A stretch of 64,000 bases of DNA, taken from NCBI GenBank assembly GCA_012798135.1, contig JAAZNU010000021.1, forward strand, positions 199,797 to 263,796, read 5' to 3'. The notes under the pieces were generated by a model. It searched no databases. It was not told where the DNA came from and saw nothing but the letters and a program-made list of their open reading frames with translations. Below are positions 10,615-18,630 of this stretch, one piece after another. Made by a program: the position numbers and the translations under genes. How positions within the stretch are numbered: position 1 is the stretch's first letter; each line of letters starts with the position of its first letter. This DNA is from Veillonellaceae bacterium (lineage in GTDB: Bacteria > Bacillota_C > Negativicutes > UBA1444).

Positions 10615-11563
10615 GCTGAAAAGCCGATTGCGGCAAACAGAGGGTCGTCAGCCGATCCGCAAATCGCGGATATGGCCGAAGGTCCTGCTGTTTTTGTTTG
10701 TTGTGGCGTCGTTGGCCGGCGCGGCCATGCTGGGACGTAATCTGGCGTTGTACGGCCATGTCTGGGGCCCCGGCGAATCCGGCAACCGGATTAACATTTT
10801 GTTGGTAGGCATCGACGACGGCGACCTTGCTGATCCCAAGAACAGTCCCCACCGCTCCGACTCGATGCTGCTGCTTGGCGTGCACAAAGGTTCCGGCGCC
10901 GTTAGTCTGCTGTCAATCCCCCGCGATACCCGCGTGCCGATTCCGGGTCACAGCAACAATGACAAGTTCGGTCATTCCTTCGCCTACGGCGGCGTGGATC
11001 TGACCATTGCCACCTTGCAGGAGTTTCTGAAGGTGCCGGTCCATTACTACGTGGTGGCGGACTGGCAGGGATTCATCCGGGTGGTGGATGCGTTGGGCGG
11101 CGTGGACCTATACGTGGAAAACAAAATGGATTATGAAGACCCTTACGCCAATCTCAAAATTCATCTCAAAAAAGGCTTTCAGCATTTGAACGGTCAACAG
11201 GCCGGCCAATATGTCCGGTTCCGTTACGACGAGATGGGCGATATCGGTCGAGTGATCCGACAGCAGAAATTTCTGAAGGCGCTGGCGACTCAAGCGATTC
11301 GGCCATCAAACCTGATTCGCTTGCCACAGATCATGGGGATTATTGGGCAAAGTGTGCAGACCAATATGACGCCGTGGTCATTCCGGCAAGTGTTCATGGC
11401 CTTGCCTTCTTTGAAAGGAAACAAAATCCAGTCGGACATGGTGCCGGGAAATTTCGCCAACATCGGCGGCGTCAGCTATTGGGCGTCGGATCCGGAGGAA
11501 ACCCGCAAAGTGGTCGAGCGACTGTTCATCGCACCACCTCAACCTCCAGCCGAAAAAAAGTAG
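10604..11563 (+). CDS. LytR-CpsA-Psr (LCP) family protein
   Basis: The 319-residue protein has a short cytoplasmic N-terminus, one membrane helix (about 26-46, VLLFLFVVASLAGAAMLG) and an extracytoplasmic LCP domain. The domain shows NILLVGIDDGD, HRSDSMLLLGV, SIPRDTRVPIPG, YYVVADWQGFIRVVDALGGVD and the R-Q contacts of the pyrophosphate pocket. LCP enzymes transfer polyprenyl-linked glycopolymers to the cell wall. It overlaps yqeK. In a Negativicute the accepted polymer is uncertain. Confidence 0.9.
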   Translation: MASELKSRLRQTEGRQPIRKSRIWPKVLLFLFVVASLAGAAMLGRNLALYGHVWGPGESGNRINILLVGIDDGDLADPKNSPHRSDSMLLLGVHKGSGAVSLLSIPRDTRVPIPGHSNNDKFGHSFAYGGVDLTIATLQEFLKVPVHYYVVADWQGFIRVVDALGGVDLYVENKMDYEDPYANLKIHLKKGFQHLNGQQAGQYVRFRYDEMGDIGRVIRQQKFLKALATQAIRPSNLIRLPQIMGIIGQSVQTNMTPWSFRQVFMALPSLKGNKIQSDMVPGNFANIGGVSYWASDPEETRKVVERLFIAPPQPPAEKK

Positions 11564-11571
11564 CCGGGGAG

Positions 11572-11601
11572 CTGACAGCGGACCTGGAATAACGATATAA
11601 T
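11572..11601 (+). promoter_or_regulatory. Candidate promoter of rsfS
   Basis: CTGACA (11572-11577), 18-bp spacer and a perfect TATAAT (11596-11601) lie in the gap between the LCP gene and rsfS. Confidence 0.6.
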
Positions 11602-11651
11602 ATTGATATTAAGAACAAGGGGCTAATCCCCCGAACGTGAGGAGGCAGAGG

Positions 11652-12011
11652 ATGACCGAAACTGAAAAAACGTCGGCCGAGCTCGTCGAAATCGCGGCAG
11701 CCGCCGCCAGCTCCAAAAAGGCCCAGAACATCGTTATCATGGATATGCAGAAGGTGTTACCGGTCACAGATTATTTTCTGATTGCGAGCGGAACATCAGT
11801 TCCCCAGGTCCAGGCGATTGCCGACGCCATAGAGGAGAAACTGGCCGAGGCCGGCTGGCAGTTCCTGCATAAGGAAGGCTATCGTGAAGCACGCTGGGTG
11901 TTGTTGGATTACGGATTTTTCGTGGCGCATATCTTCGTCAACGAAGAACGCCAGTTTTATAACATGGAGCAACTCTGGAGCGGCGCTCCGGCCCGTGTGT
12001 ACGAGGATTAG
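11652..12011 (+). CDS. rsfS: Ribosomal silencing factor RsfS
   Basis: The 119-residue protein belongs to the RsfS/Iojap family: it has KKAQNIVIMDMQKVLPVTDYFLIASG, the conserved core HKEGYREARWVLLDYGFFVAHIF and a C-terminal YNMEQLWSGAP. RsfS binds L14 and blocks subunit joining in nutrient stress. GGAGG at 11641-11645 sets the start at ATG 11652; the GTG at 11637 lies upstream of that site. Linkage to nadD is typical. Confidence 0.96.
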   Translation: MTETEKTSAELVEIAAAAASSKKAQNIVIMDMQKVLPVTDYFLIASGTSVPQVQAIADAIEEKLAEAGWQFLHKEGYREARWVLLDYGFFVAHIFVNEERQFYNMEQLWSGAPARVYED

Positions 12012-12203
12012 GCGCCCCTGCGCAAAATATATCATGGATCTGAGGCCGCGAAGGCGCATTCCCCATAAACCGGGGTGTGCCCGTCGTGGCTTCTTTTATG
12101 CCAATATGCCAAGGAAACTTTTCAGGCAGGAATCATCGCCCTGACCGGGAATGATTGAAGAGAAATAACAGGGTGATTCCCTGGGCTCAGGAGGGACGGT
12201 TCC
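12012..12203 (+). other. 192-bp structured gap with three successive hairpins
   Basis: Three stems are visible: GGCGCA-TT-CCCC / GGGGTGTGCC (12053-12081) followed at 12090 by TTCTTTT, possibly a weak rsfS terminator; AATCAT..CCC / GGG..ATGATT (12131-12156); and CAGGG/CCCTG just before the AGGAGGG of the next gene. I recognise no known riboswitch class. Confidence 0.4.
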
Positions 12204-14021
12204 ATGCGACAAACGACGGCCGGAGAAGAACAAATCATTCTGACCATTTTTGACGGGACTGGACAGAAGATGTTCAGCGCCCCCAAAGGCCAGCGGCTGC
12301 TGGATATCTTGCGCCGCCAGGGCCTCTATATCAGTTCGCCCTGCGGCGGGCGCGGGACCTGTGGCAAGTGCCGCGTTGAGCTGCGACAGGGAAGAGTTCT
12401 GGTTGCCGGGGCCGCTGAGGAAACGACCGCGATGGCGGAAACTGGTGACAAAGTGCTGGCTTGCCGAAGCTGGCTGACGGAAGATTGCGCGGTCGATGTC
12501 AGCGCCGCCCAGGAACGGGGATTTGCCGCCAACGGCGAGTTCGTCGCTACGGCGCCGGGCGAAATCGATACCGGGTTTGCAATGGTGCGGTTTGCGCCGG
12601 CAGCCGATGATTGGGCTGCGGGACGAAGCGTGGTCGAGGAAATCTGCCGGGGATTGGCGCGGAATCTGACGTTTTCGCCGAAAGCCCTGCGTCAGGTGTC
12701 CTGTTGGCTCGGCGAAGCGTTACAGACCGGCCAGGCCACACCGACTGCGGATCAGCCATTGTTTTTGACGGTATGCGGAAACCGGGTTGCCCATGCGCGG
12801 ACGGAGGAAGCGGAAACACTCTATGGCATCGGCATTGATCTCGGCACGACCACGATTGCCCTGTCACTGGTGGACCTGGTGACGGGGCAGGTGCGAAAAA
12901 CCGTGACCGTGCTCAACTCCCAACGCCAGTACGGCGCGGATGTCATTACCCGTATTCAGAAGGGCGCAGCCGGCTTCACGAGCGAGTTACAGACCTGTGC
13001 CCGCACCGATATTTCCCGGGGAATCCAGGAATTGTGCGCCACGGCGACGGAGGCGGTCATTCGCGTCGTCATCGCCGGCAATACGACGATGATACACTTG
13101 CTGCTGGGGTTGCGCGCCGACTCGTTGGGGCAGTTTCCGTTCCGGCCGGTCTCCGCCGCGTCGGTCGAGTTGTCGTCCGCCGAACTGTTCGGGATTTCCG
13201 GGCTGGATTGCGACGTGATTGTCCTGCCGGCGGTCGGGGCGTTCCTGGGTGCGGACATTGTGGCCGGGATGATGTACTGTGAAATGGAAATTTCACCGGA
13301 GAAGGCCTTGTTCGTCGATGTGGGAACCAACGGTGAACTGGCGGTCGGCGGCAAAGACGGCATCATCTGCACTTCGACCGCGGCGGGACCTGCTTTTGAA
13401 GGGGCGAACATCACCTGGGGAACCGGCAGCGTTGCCGGGGCGATTTCCTGCGTGGACATCCGCAATGGCAAACTCGGGTTCCAAACGATCGGCGATGCGT
13501 CGCCCGTCGGGATCTGCGGTTCGGCTGTGGTGGATATCGCGGCGGTCTGTCTGCGCGAAGGCCTGCTGGATCATACCGGGCTGTTCACATCGGCAGATCT
13601 GCAAAACAATGGATTAAAGATCGCGCAGAAGCCGGACGACGAGTGGATCCGGTTTACCCAAAAAGACGTGCGGGAGTTCCAGCTGGCGAAAGCGGCGATC
13701 CGTTCCGGCCTGGAGCTGCTGGTACAGGAAGCGGGCTGCGGCTGGGCGGACATCGGGCGAGTGTATCTGGCCGGCGGCTTCGGTGCACGAATCGACGTGG
13801 CGAATGCCGTCGCCGTGGGACTATTTCCGGCCGAGCTGCAAGATCGGATTCAACCGGTGGGGAACGCCGCCCTGGGCGGGACGGTGCGTTATCTGCTGTC
13901 GCGGCAGCGACGGGAGGCGGTTGGCGTTCTGAAGCGATCGGCCCGGGTGATTGATCTCTCCCAACATCCGCAATTCAACGATTTGTTTCTGTCGCACCTT
14001 CAGTTCCCGGCTCAGGACTGA
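12204..14021 (+). CDS. 2Fe-2S ferredoxin/ASKHA protein of the corrinoid activator (RACo-like) family
   Basis: The 605-residue protein has an N-terminal [2Fe-2S] ferredoxin domain with Cys47, Cys53, Cys56 and Cys88 (SPCGGRGTCGKC, then ACRSWL). A linker follows, then a C-terminal ASKHA ATPase-like domain (about 208-600) with GIGIDLGTTTIALSLVD, VDVGTNGELAVG and YLAGGFGARIDVANAVAVG. Proteins of this architecture reductively reactivate corrinoid methyltransferase partners at the expense of ATP. No corrinoid protein or methyltransferase lies beside it here, so its client is unknown. CAGGAGGG precedes the ATG. A TauE/SafE permease follows. Confidence 0.88.
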   Translation: MRQTTAGEEQIILTIFDGTGQKMFSAPKGQRLLDILRRQGLYISSPCGGRGTCGKCRVELRQGRVLVAGAAEETTAMAETGDKVLACRSWLTEDCAVDVSAAQERGFAANGEFVATAPGEIDTGFAMVRFAPAADDWAAGRSVVEEICRGLARNLTFSPKALRQVSCWLGEALQTGQATPTADQPLFLTVCGNRVAHARTEEAETLYGIGIDLGTTTIALSLVDLVTGQVRKTVTVLNSQRQYGADVITRIQKGAAGFTSELQTCARTDISRGIQELCATATEAVIRVVIAGNTTMIHLLLGLRADSLGQFPFRPVSAASVELSSAELFGISGLDCDVIVLPAVGAFLGADIVAGMMYCEMEISPEKALFVDVGTNGELAVGGKDGIICTSTAAGPAFEGANITWGTGSVAGAISCVDIRNGKLGFQTIGDASPVGICGSAVVDIAAVCLREGLLDHTGLFTSADLQNNGLKIAQKPDDEWIRFTQKDVREFQLAKAAIRSGLELLVQEAGCGWADIGRVYLAGGFGARIDVANAVAVGLFPAELQDRIQPVGNAALGGTVRYLLSRQRREAVGVLKRSARVIDLSQHPQFNDLFLSHLQFPAQD

Positions 14022-14061
14022 CAATGCCAAGCAACCCGTGGACGTCAGGGGGGGATGAACA

Positions 14062-14805
14062 GTGATCATGGATCCGCTGATTCTGCAATATGTTTCCCTG
14101 ATCTCGATCACGCTGTTGACCTCGGTCATCACCCTGTTCACCGGTTTTGGCGTGGGAAGCATCATGATGCCGGTCATGGCTCTGTTTTTCGATGTCAAGG
14201 TCGCCATTTTTTTGGCGGCCATTGTCCATTTCTTCAACAACATCTCCCGGATCCTGTTATACCGGCGGAATCTGCGACGGGATATCCTGCGTCGGTTCGG
14301 CATTGTCAGTGTCGCCGGCGCGTTTATCGGTTCGCTTGCCCAGCTATACATCCAGAGCGCCTGGTTGAAATCTGGCGTGGGCGTCTTTCTCACTCTTTTC
14401 GCCCTTGCTTCCCTGCTGCCGTTTCCTATCCGCTGGAAGTTTCCGCCCGTCGTCGACTTGGCCGGCGGCTTCCTGTCCGGCCTGATCGGCGGTCTGATCG
14501 GCAACCAAGGCGCGATCCGGTCGCTGTATCTGCTCAACTATCGTCTGGACAAGCAGGAACTGATCGCGTCGGCCGCCATGATCGCCGTGGCCATCGACGC
14601 CACCCGGATTCCGGTGTATGCGGTTTCGAATTACGGCTACCTGCGGGAAAACCTGACGCTGATGCTACTGGTGGTTTTTGCCGCCATAGCCGGGACCGTG
14701 ATCGGTGGACGCATCCTGCCCAAAGTTTCCTACGAGTTTTTCCGGCGGATCATTCTGGTGGCGGTGCTGGGTCTCGGGATCATGATGGCAGCGGGAATGA
14801 TCTGA
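14062..14805 (+). CDS. TauE/SafE family membrane permease
   Basis: The 247-residue hydrophobic protein has about seven to eight membrane segments and family motifs such as FTGFGVGSIMMPVMALFF, AGGFLSGLIGGLIGNQGAIR and AIAGTVIGGRILPKVS. TauE/SafE carriers export or import sulfite, sulfoacetate or other small organic anions. GGGGGG upstream favours the GTG start at 14062; ATG 14068 is an alternative. It follows the RACo-like gene by 40 bp and probably shares its transcript. Substrate not inferable. Confidence 0.85.
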   Translation: MIMDPLILQYVSLISITLLTSVITLFTGFGVGSIMMPVMALFFDVKVAIFLAAIVHFFNNISRILLYRRNLRRDILRRFGIVSVAGAFIGSLAQLYIQSAWLKSGVGVFLTLFALASLLPFPIRWKFPPVVDLAGGFLSGLIGGLIGNQGAIRSLYLLNYRLDKQELIASAAMIAVAIDATRIPVYAVSNYGYLRENLTLMLLVVFAAIAGTVIGGRILPKVSYEFFRRIILVAVLGLGIMMAAGMI

Positions 14806-14860
14806 ACAGAAATATGGGGCAGCGGATGGGACGAGCTGCGGGCGGGATATAAAACAAAAA

Positions 14861-14910
14861 AATGAGACGGTTGTGGTGCATTTGGCGCACTTCAACCGTC
14901 TCATTGCTTT
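14861..14910 (+). terminator. Intrinsic terminator after the TauE/SafE gene
   Basis: A 13-bp perfect stem AATGAGACGGTTG (14861-14873) / CAACCGTCTCATT (14893-14905), with an inner GTGC/GCAC stem, is followed by GCTTT. The A-rich run before it makes it potentially bidirectional. Confidence 0.8.
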
Positions 14911-15171
14911 CGCATCACCATGCAACGACTGCGGGACGACCTTGCAACGTCATCATCGCTGCTGCCGTTGTTGCAACTAATCTTAATTTCATAGCCCATC
15001 AATCAGATCATAAGAAATTGATAGCCTGATTATCATTTATTTTATCAGAAATGTTGCTGTTGGCTATAAAAAAATATGCTTGCTGCTTGCAAGTCGATCG
15101 TTTATTGTCGGTTGGGGTAATTGGAGTAGGGTTCGAACGCAAACAGAAGATATTTTTAAAATTCTGATTTG
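14911..15171. other. AT-rich intergenic stretch without a gene
   Basis: No credible reading frame is present. One feature stands out: CTGAT..ATCAG at 15026-15048 encloses TATCATTTATTTT, a Fur-box-like AT pattern. No promoter can be matched to it with confidence. Confidence 0.4.
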
Positions 15172-15180
15172 TGCTATAAT
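15172..15180 (+). promoter_or_regulatory. Extended -10 promoter
   Basis: TGC followed by a perfect TATAAT (15175-15180) preceded by a T-rich, poor -35 region (about 15152). It would start a transcript about 330 nt ahead of the ferritin-like gene. Confidence 0.6.
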
Positions 15181-15186
15181 TATCGT

Positions 15187-15514
15187 GCGGTATAGTAAAA
15201 GCTCATCGGCCGACAAATATTACAAAAAAAGATTGCACACTTGAGCAACCGGTAATTCTATGGAAGAAGAGGATGCTTCGAAGAAATAACGCTAGTGTGA
15301 CGGAGTAAACACAACGGCGATTACAGGACCTAAATAACACTTTAGCATCGCCGCCGGCAGAGCTTATGCGGAAGCCAATATTGACAATAATCATTGTAAG
15401 AACTAGCGAAAGAATAAGTGAAGAGCCGGATCTTTGAAAAGCAAATCTCCGTCTTCTGCATAAAAGCAGATGACGGAGATTTTTCGCAAAAATATATAAA
15501 AGAGGAGGCACACA
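15187..15514 (+). ncRNA. Unidentified ~330-nt leader or small RNA ahead of the ferritin-like gene
   Basis: The segment between the 15172 promoter and the gene at 15515 encodes no plausible protein. It contains the perfect dyad ACAAT-AATC-ATTGT (15384-15397), overlapping a TTGACA at 15381, and ends in a long hairpin: AAATCTCCGTC (15444-15454) pairs with GACGGAGATTT (15473-15483), with CTGC/GCAG inside. I do not recognise a known riboswitch. It may be an attenuator leader or a free-standing sRNA. Confidence 0.35.
15444..15484 (+). terminator. Terminator-like hairpin directly before the ferritin-like gene
   Basis: An 11-bp stem plus an inner 4- to 5-bp stem ends in TTTT. It is 18 bp before the AGAGGAGG ribosome binding site, so it would stop the upstream transcript unless opened. 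Confidence 0.5.
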
Positions 15515-16021
15515 ATGAATATTTTTGATTTTGCCATGAAAATGGAAATGGATGGTGAACAGTTTTATTTACAGCAGGCGGCGAAAGTTAACTATGCGGA
15601 ATTGAAAGTTGTATTGAACGGCCTTGCGGAGGATGAACACCGGCATTACACGATCGTTCAGCGACTCCAAAATCAAAATAGAGAATATATTGAACCCGAC
15701 CCGGCCATCAGTGCGACACGAAATGTTTTTGAGCTTGTCAGGAACAAGCCGTTTATTCCTAAGGACCAAGATTCGATTGCAAAGCTGAAAGACGAACAAA
15801 GAGATGTTTATCAAGCGGCGTTGCGTAAAGAAGAAGAGAGCGTTCGGCTATATAAAAAATTGGAAGAGACCGCGGAATTGCAAGCAGAAAAAGACATTCT
15901 TGAAAAGCTTGTACATGAAGAGGAAAGCCATGCGGAAGTAATCGGCAACATCATTCAAATGCTCAACAATGTCAATGAATGGGTGGAATCAGCTGAGTTT
16001 AATCACCAAAAACCTTACTGA
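15515..16021 (+). CDS. Ferritin-like (rubrerythrin-type) diiron protein
   Basis: The 168-residue, mostly helical protein carries the carboxylate/His pairs expected of a four-helix diiron bundle: MEMDGEQFYL, AEDEHRHYTIV, EEESVRLYKKLEE and HEEESHAEVIGNI. There is no C-terminal rubredoxin domain, so it resembles the erythrin/COG1633 group. Such proteins reduce peroxide or store iron in anaerobes. It is well placed before an oxygen-sensitive 2-oxoacid:ferredoxin oxidoreductase, 51 bp downstream. Base composition is more AT-rich than the flanking genes. Confidence 0.85.
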   Translation: MNIFDFAMKMEMDGEQFYLQQAAKVNYAELKVVLNGLAEDEHRHYTIVQRLQNQNREYIEPDPAISATRNVFELVRNKPFIPKDQDSIAKLKDEQRDVYQAALRKEEESVRLYKKLEETAELQAEKDILEKLVHEEESHAEVIGNIIQMLNNVNEWVESAEFNHQKPY

Positions 16022-16072
16022 CCGAGCTGTGGTCAGTAAGAACTTTGGGTACACGGAAAGGAGCAAATTCGC

Positions 16073-17755
16073 ATGATCTATAACGTGTTAATCGGCGGGG
16101 CGGCCGGGCTCGGTATGGAAACACTGGCGCTGATCCTGGGTAAAATATTGAAACGCCAAGGCTTTGAAGTATTTGTCATTCAGGATTATATGTCCAGGGT
16201 CAGGGGCGGCCACAATTTTTTTCAGATCCGGTTTGCCAATGAGGAAATAGATTCGCACGGTGACGAACTGGATGGAATTCTTGCCTTGGATAAAGAAACG
16301 ATTCAAAACCACATTGTTCGATTAAAACCGGATGGCTTTATCCTTGCTGATGCGGAAATAGATTTTCAGGATGCCCGATTCTATCAGTTGGCGTTAAAAT
16401 CCACTGCAAAAACAATTGGTAATCCGAAAGTTTTCGGCAATGTTGCATTAGGCGCATTGCTTCGTTTTTTTAATTTTGATTTAGAAAGCGTGGAAGAAGT
16501 AATTTGTGAAAAATTCCAGGGCGAAACAGCAACCCAGAACATACAAGCCTTTATTGCAGGCGATAAGCTGGTACAGGGAAAATATGAGATTAGCGCCAAC
16601 CCTAAAGGCGAAAAAATTCTTATCAACGCCAGCGAAGCGATTGCCCTCGGAGCGTTGGCGTCGGGAGTGAAGTTTTATTCCGCGTATCCAATGACTCCTT
16701 CAACAGGGATTATGAATTATTTGGCCGCTAAGATGAATGATGCCCAAATGATTGTTGAACAAGCTGAAGATGAAATCGCCGCAATTAATATGGCTATTGG
16801 CGCGTCTTATGCAGGGGCCCGGGCTATGACCGGAACCGCTGGTGGTGGATTTGCGCTGATGGTTGAAGCCGTCGGGTTGGCAGCCATGCTTGAAGTTCCG
16901 CTGGTTGTCGCCGTGATGCAGCGTCCCGGTCCGGCAACCGGGCTTCCGACACGGACGGAGCAGGGGGATCTTAAATTCGTGGTTTTTTCATCACCGGCAG
17001 AAATTCCTAAAATGGTCATTGCCTTGCGCGATCCTGAGGATGCTTTTTATCAAACCAATAGAGCTTTCGATCTGGCAGACAAATATCAGATACCGGTCGT
17101 TTTAATGGGAGACCAGTTTTTGGCGGACAGTACCCGGACCATGAAATCTTTTGATTTTAGCACGCTGAAAAATGATCGACATTTTAGTACTGAAGAATAC
17201 TCCGAAACAAAAGAATACCGAAGATATGAAATCACCAGTTCTGGTATTTCGCCGCGAATTATTCCGGGAAAGATTCCTGGAACCAGTGTCCTGGTGGATA
17301 GTGACGAACACGATGAATACGGGCATATTACGGAATCGGCTGAAACGAGAAACAGAATGCATGAAAAACGGTTGAGGAAAATAACCTATTTGAAAGAAGA
17401 ACTCCAGGAGCCAATTTTTGTAGGGGAAGAGAATGCTGATGTTTTACTTTTGACATGGGGGTCCGTGTCCAGCCCGGTTAAAGAGGCCGTGAGGCTTCTG
17501 AATATCCAGGGGAACAGTAAATATGGCGCATTGTTGTTTGGCGACATTTGGCCGCTGCCGGATAAGCTGGTTAAAGAAAAGAGCAAAATGGCAACCAGGC
17601 TGATTAATGTTGAACAAAATGCTACGGGGCTGTTTTCGTCGCTACTCCGAGAATGCACAGGAATTGAATGCAACAGCAGTATTCTAAAATATGACGGCAG
17701 GCCGATTTCCTCGCAAGAAATCATTGCCAGGATTGAGGGAGGCGAGAAAAAATGA
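16073..17755 (+). CDS. 2-oxoacid:ferredoxin oxidoreductase, fused gamma-alpha subunit
   Basis: The 560-residue protein has an N-terminal gamma domain (about 1-180, starting IGGAAGLGMETLALILGKIL with SRVRGGHNFFQIR) and an alpha domain (about 195-555, with SAYPMTPSTGIMNYLA, EQAEDEIAAINMAIGASYAG and GTAGGGFALM). With the beta subunit it would oxidise a 2-oxoacid to an acyl-CoA with ferredoxin as acceptor. The fused gamma-alpha layout is seen in 2-oxoglutarate- or branched-chain-type enzymes (KorA/VorA-like). The exact 2-oxoacid cannot be read from sequence. It overlaps the beta gene by 4 bp (ATGA). Confidence 0.9.
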   Translation: MIYNVLIGGAAGLGMETLALILGKILKRQGFEVFVIQDYMSRVRGGHNFFQIRFANEEIDSHGDELDGILALDKETIQNHIVRLKPDGFILADAEIDFQDARFYQLALKSTAKTIGNPKVFGNVALGALLRFFNFDLESVEEVICEKFQGETATQNIQAFIAGDKLVQGKYEISANPKGEKILINASEAIALGALASGVKFYSAYPMTPSTGIMNYLAAKMNDAQMIVEQAEDEIAAINMAIGASYAGARAMTGTAGGGFALMVEAVGLAAMLEVPLVVAVMQRPGPATGLPTRTEQGDLKFVVFSSPAEIPKMVIALRDPEDAFYQTNRAFDLADKYQIPVVLMGDQFLADSTRTMKSFDFSTLKNDRHFSTEEYSETKEYRRYEITSSGISPRIIPGKIPGTSVLVDSDEHDEYGHITESAETRNRMHEKRLRKITYLKEELQEPIFVGEENADVLLLTWGSVSSPVKEAVRLLNIQGNSKYGALLFGDIWPLPDKLVKEKSKMATRLINVEQNATGLFSSLLRECTGIECNSSILKYDGRPISSQEIIARIEGGEKK

Positions 17756-18603
17756 CCCGGGAAGTTTTTCCGAAGATGGAAACAGCCTGGTGCCCAGGCT
17801 GTGGGAATCATAGTATTTTGAGCACCTTGAAAGCTGCGCTGGTTGAACTTGACAAGCAACCCCATGAAGTGCTTGTCGTGAGCGGGATCGGGCAGGCCGC
17901 GAAATTGCCGCAGTATATTTCAACGAATGGATTTTGTGGGCTGCATGGCCGGGCGTTGCCGGCCGCCGCCGCTGCGAAAATTGCCAACAAAAACCTGACA
18001 GTTATCGTTCATAGCGGTGACGGAGATTCTTACGGCGAAGGCGGTAATCATCTCATTCATAATATCCGAAGGAATGTAGACATCACCCACTGTGTTCACA
18101 ATAATCAGGTTTATGGGCTTACGAAAGGTCAGGCATCGCCAACTTCGGATTTAGGCTATATTACGGATGTACAGCCAAACGGGAGCAATAATACTCCTTT
18201 GAATCCTATGCTTCTGGCCATAGCATTAGGTTGTGGTTTTGTCGCCAGAGCCTTCAGCGGCGATCCGGAACATCTGAAAACAATGATGGTTGAGGGGATA
18301 CGACATAAAGGATATGCGCTGATAGATATTTTGCAACCGTGCGTCAGTTTCAATAAGGTGAATACCTACCAATGGTACAAGGATAGGGTTTATAAGTTAG
18401 GAACGGATTATAATCCGGAGAATAAATTATTGGCAATGGAAAAAGCAATGGAGTGGGGTGGGAAGATTCCCATCGGCATATTATATCGTGAAGAAAAAGC
18501 GGATTTTCATGATAAAATCGAATTTCTGCGGAATGGGGAAGCACTAGTCGACAGGATGTCGGAAATAGAGAAGATTAGCGGTTTCCTGAGAGATTTCAGT
18601 TAA
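17752..18603 (+). CDS. 2-oxoacid:ferredoxin oxidoreductase, beta subunit
   Basis: The 283-residue TPP-binding subunit has Cys14 and Cys17 in AWCPGCGNHSIL, typical of iron-sulfur cluster binding in this family, and the TPP/Mg motif GDGDSYGEGGNH with downstream HNNQVYGLTKGQASPTS. It pairs with the gamma-alpha subunit, whose stop codon overlaps its ATG. No separate 4Fe-4S delta subunit is present, in line with KorAB-type enzymes. Codon use is AT-richer than genes on either side, which may reflect transfer together with the ferritin-like gene. Confidence 0.92.
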   Translation: MTREVFPKMETAWCPGCGNHSILSTLKAALVELDKQPHEVLVVSGIGQAAKLPQYISTNGFCGLHGRALPAAAAAKIANKNLTVIVHSGDGDSYGEGGNHLIHNIRRNVDITHCVHNNQVYGLTKGQASPTSDLGYITDVQPNGSNNTPLNPMLLAIALGCGFVARAFSGDPEHLKTMMVEGIRHKGYALIDILQPCVSFNKVNTYQWYKDRVYKLGTDYNPENKLLAMEKAMEWGGKIPIGILYREEKADFHDKIEFLRNGEALVDRMSEIEKISGFLRDFS

Positions 18604-18630
18604 TGGGGCGGGATGCAAAGGAGTGGCAGT

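Noticed and set aside
12012..12203. Cobalamin riboswitch before the corrinoid-activator-like gene
   Set aside because: No recognisable B12-box or core could be found despite the suggestive neighbour.
15127..15142. GGTTCGAAC resembling a tRNA T-loop
   Set aside because: No acceptor stem, anticodon arm or D-arm can be folded around it.
15203..15511. Minus-strand 102-codon frame in the leader
   Set aside because: No ribosome binding site and low-complexity Arg/Leu composition; it crosses the terminator-like hairpin. The plus strand explains the region better.
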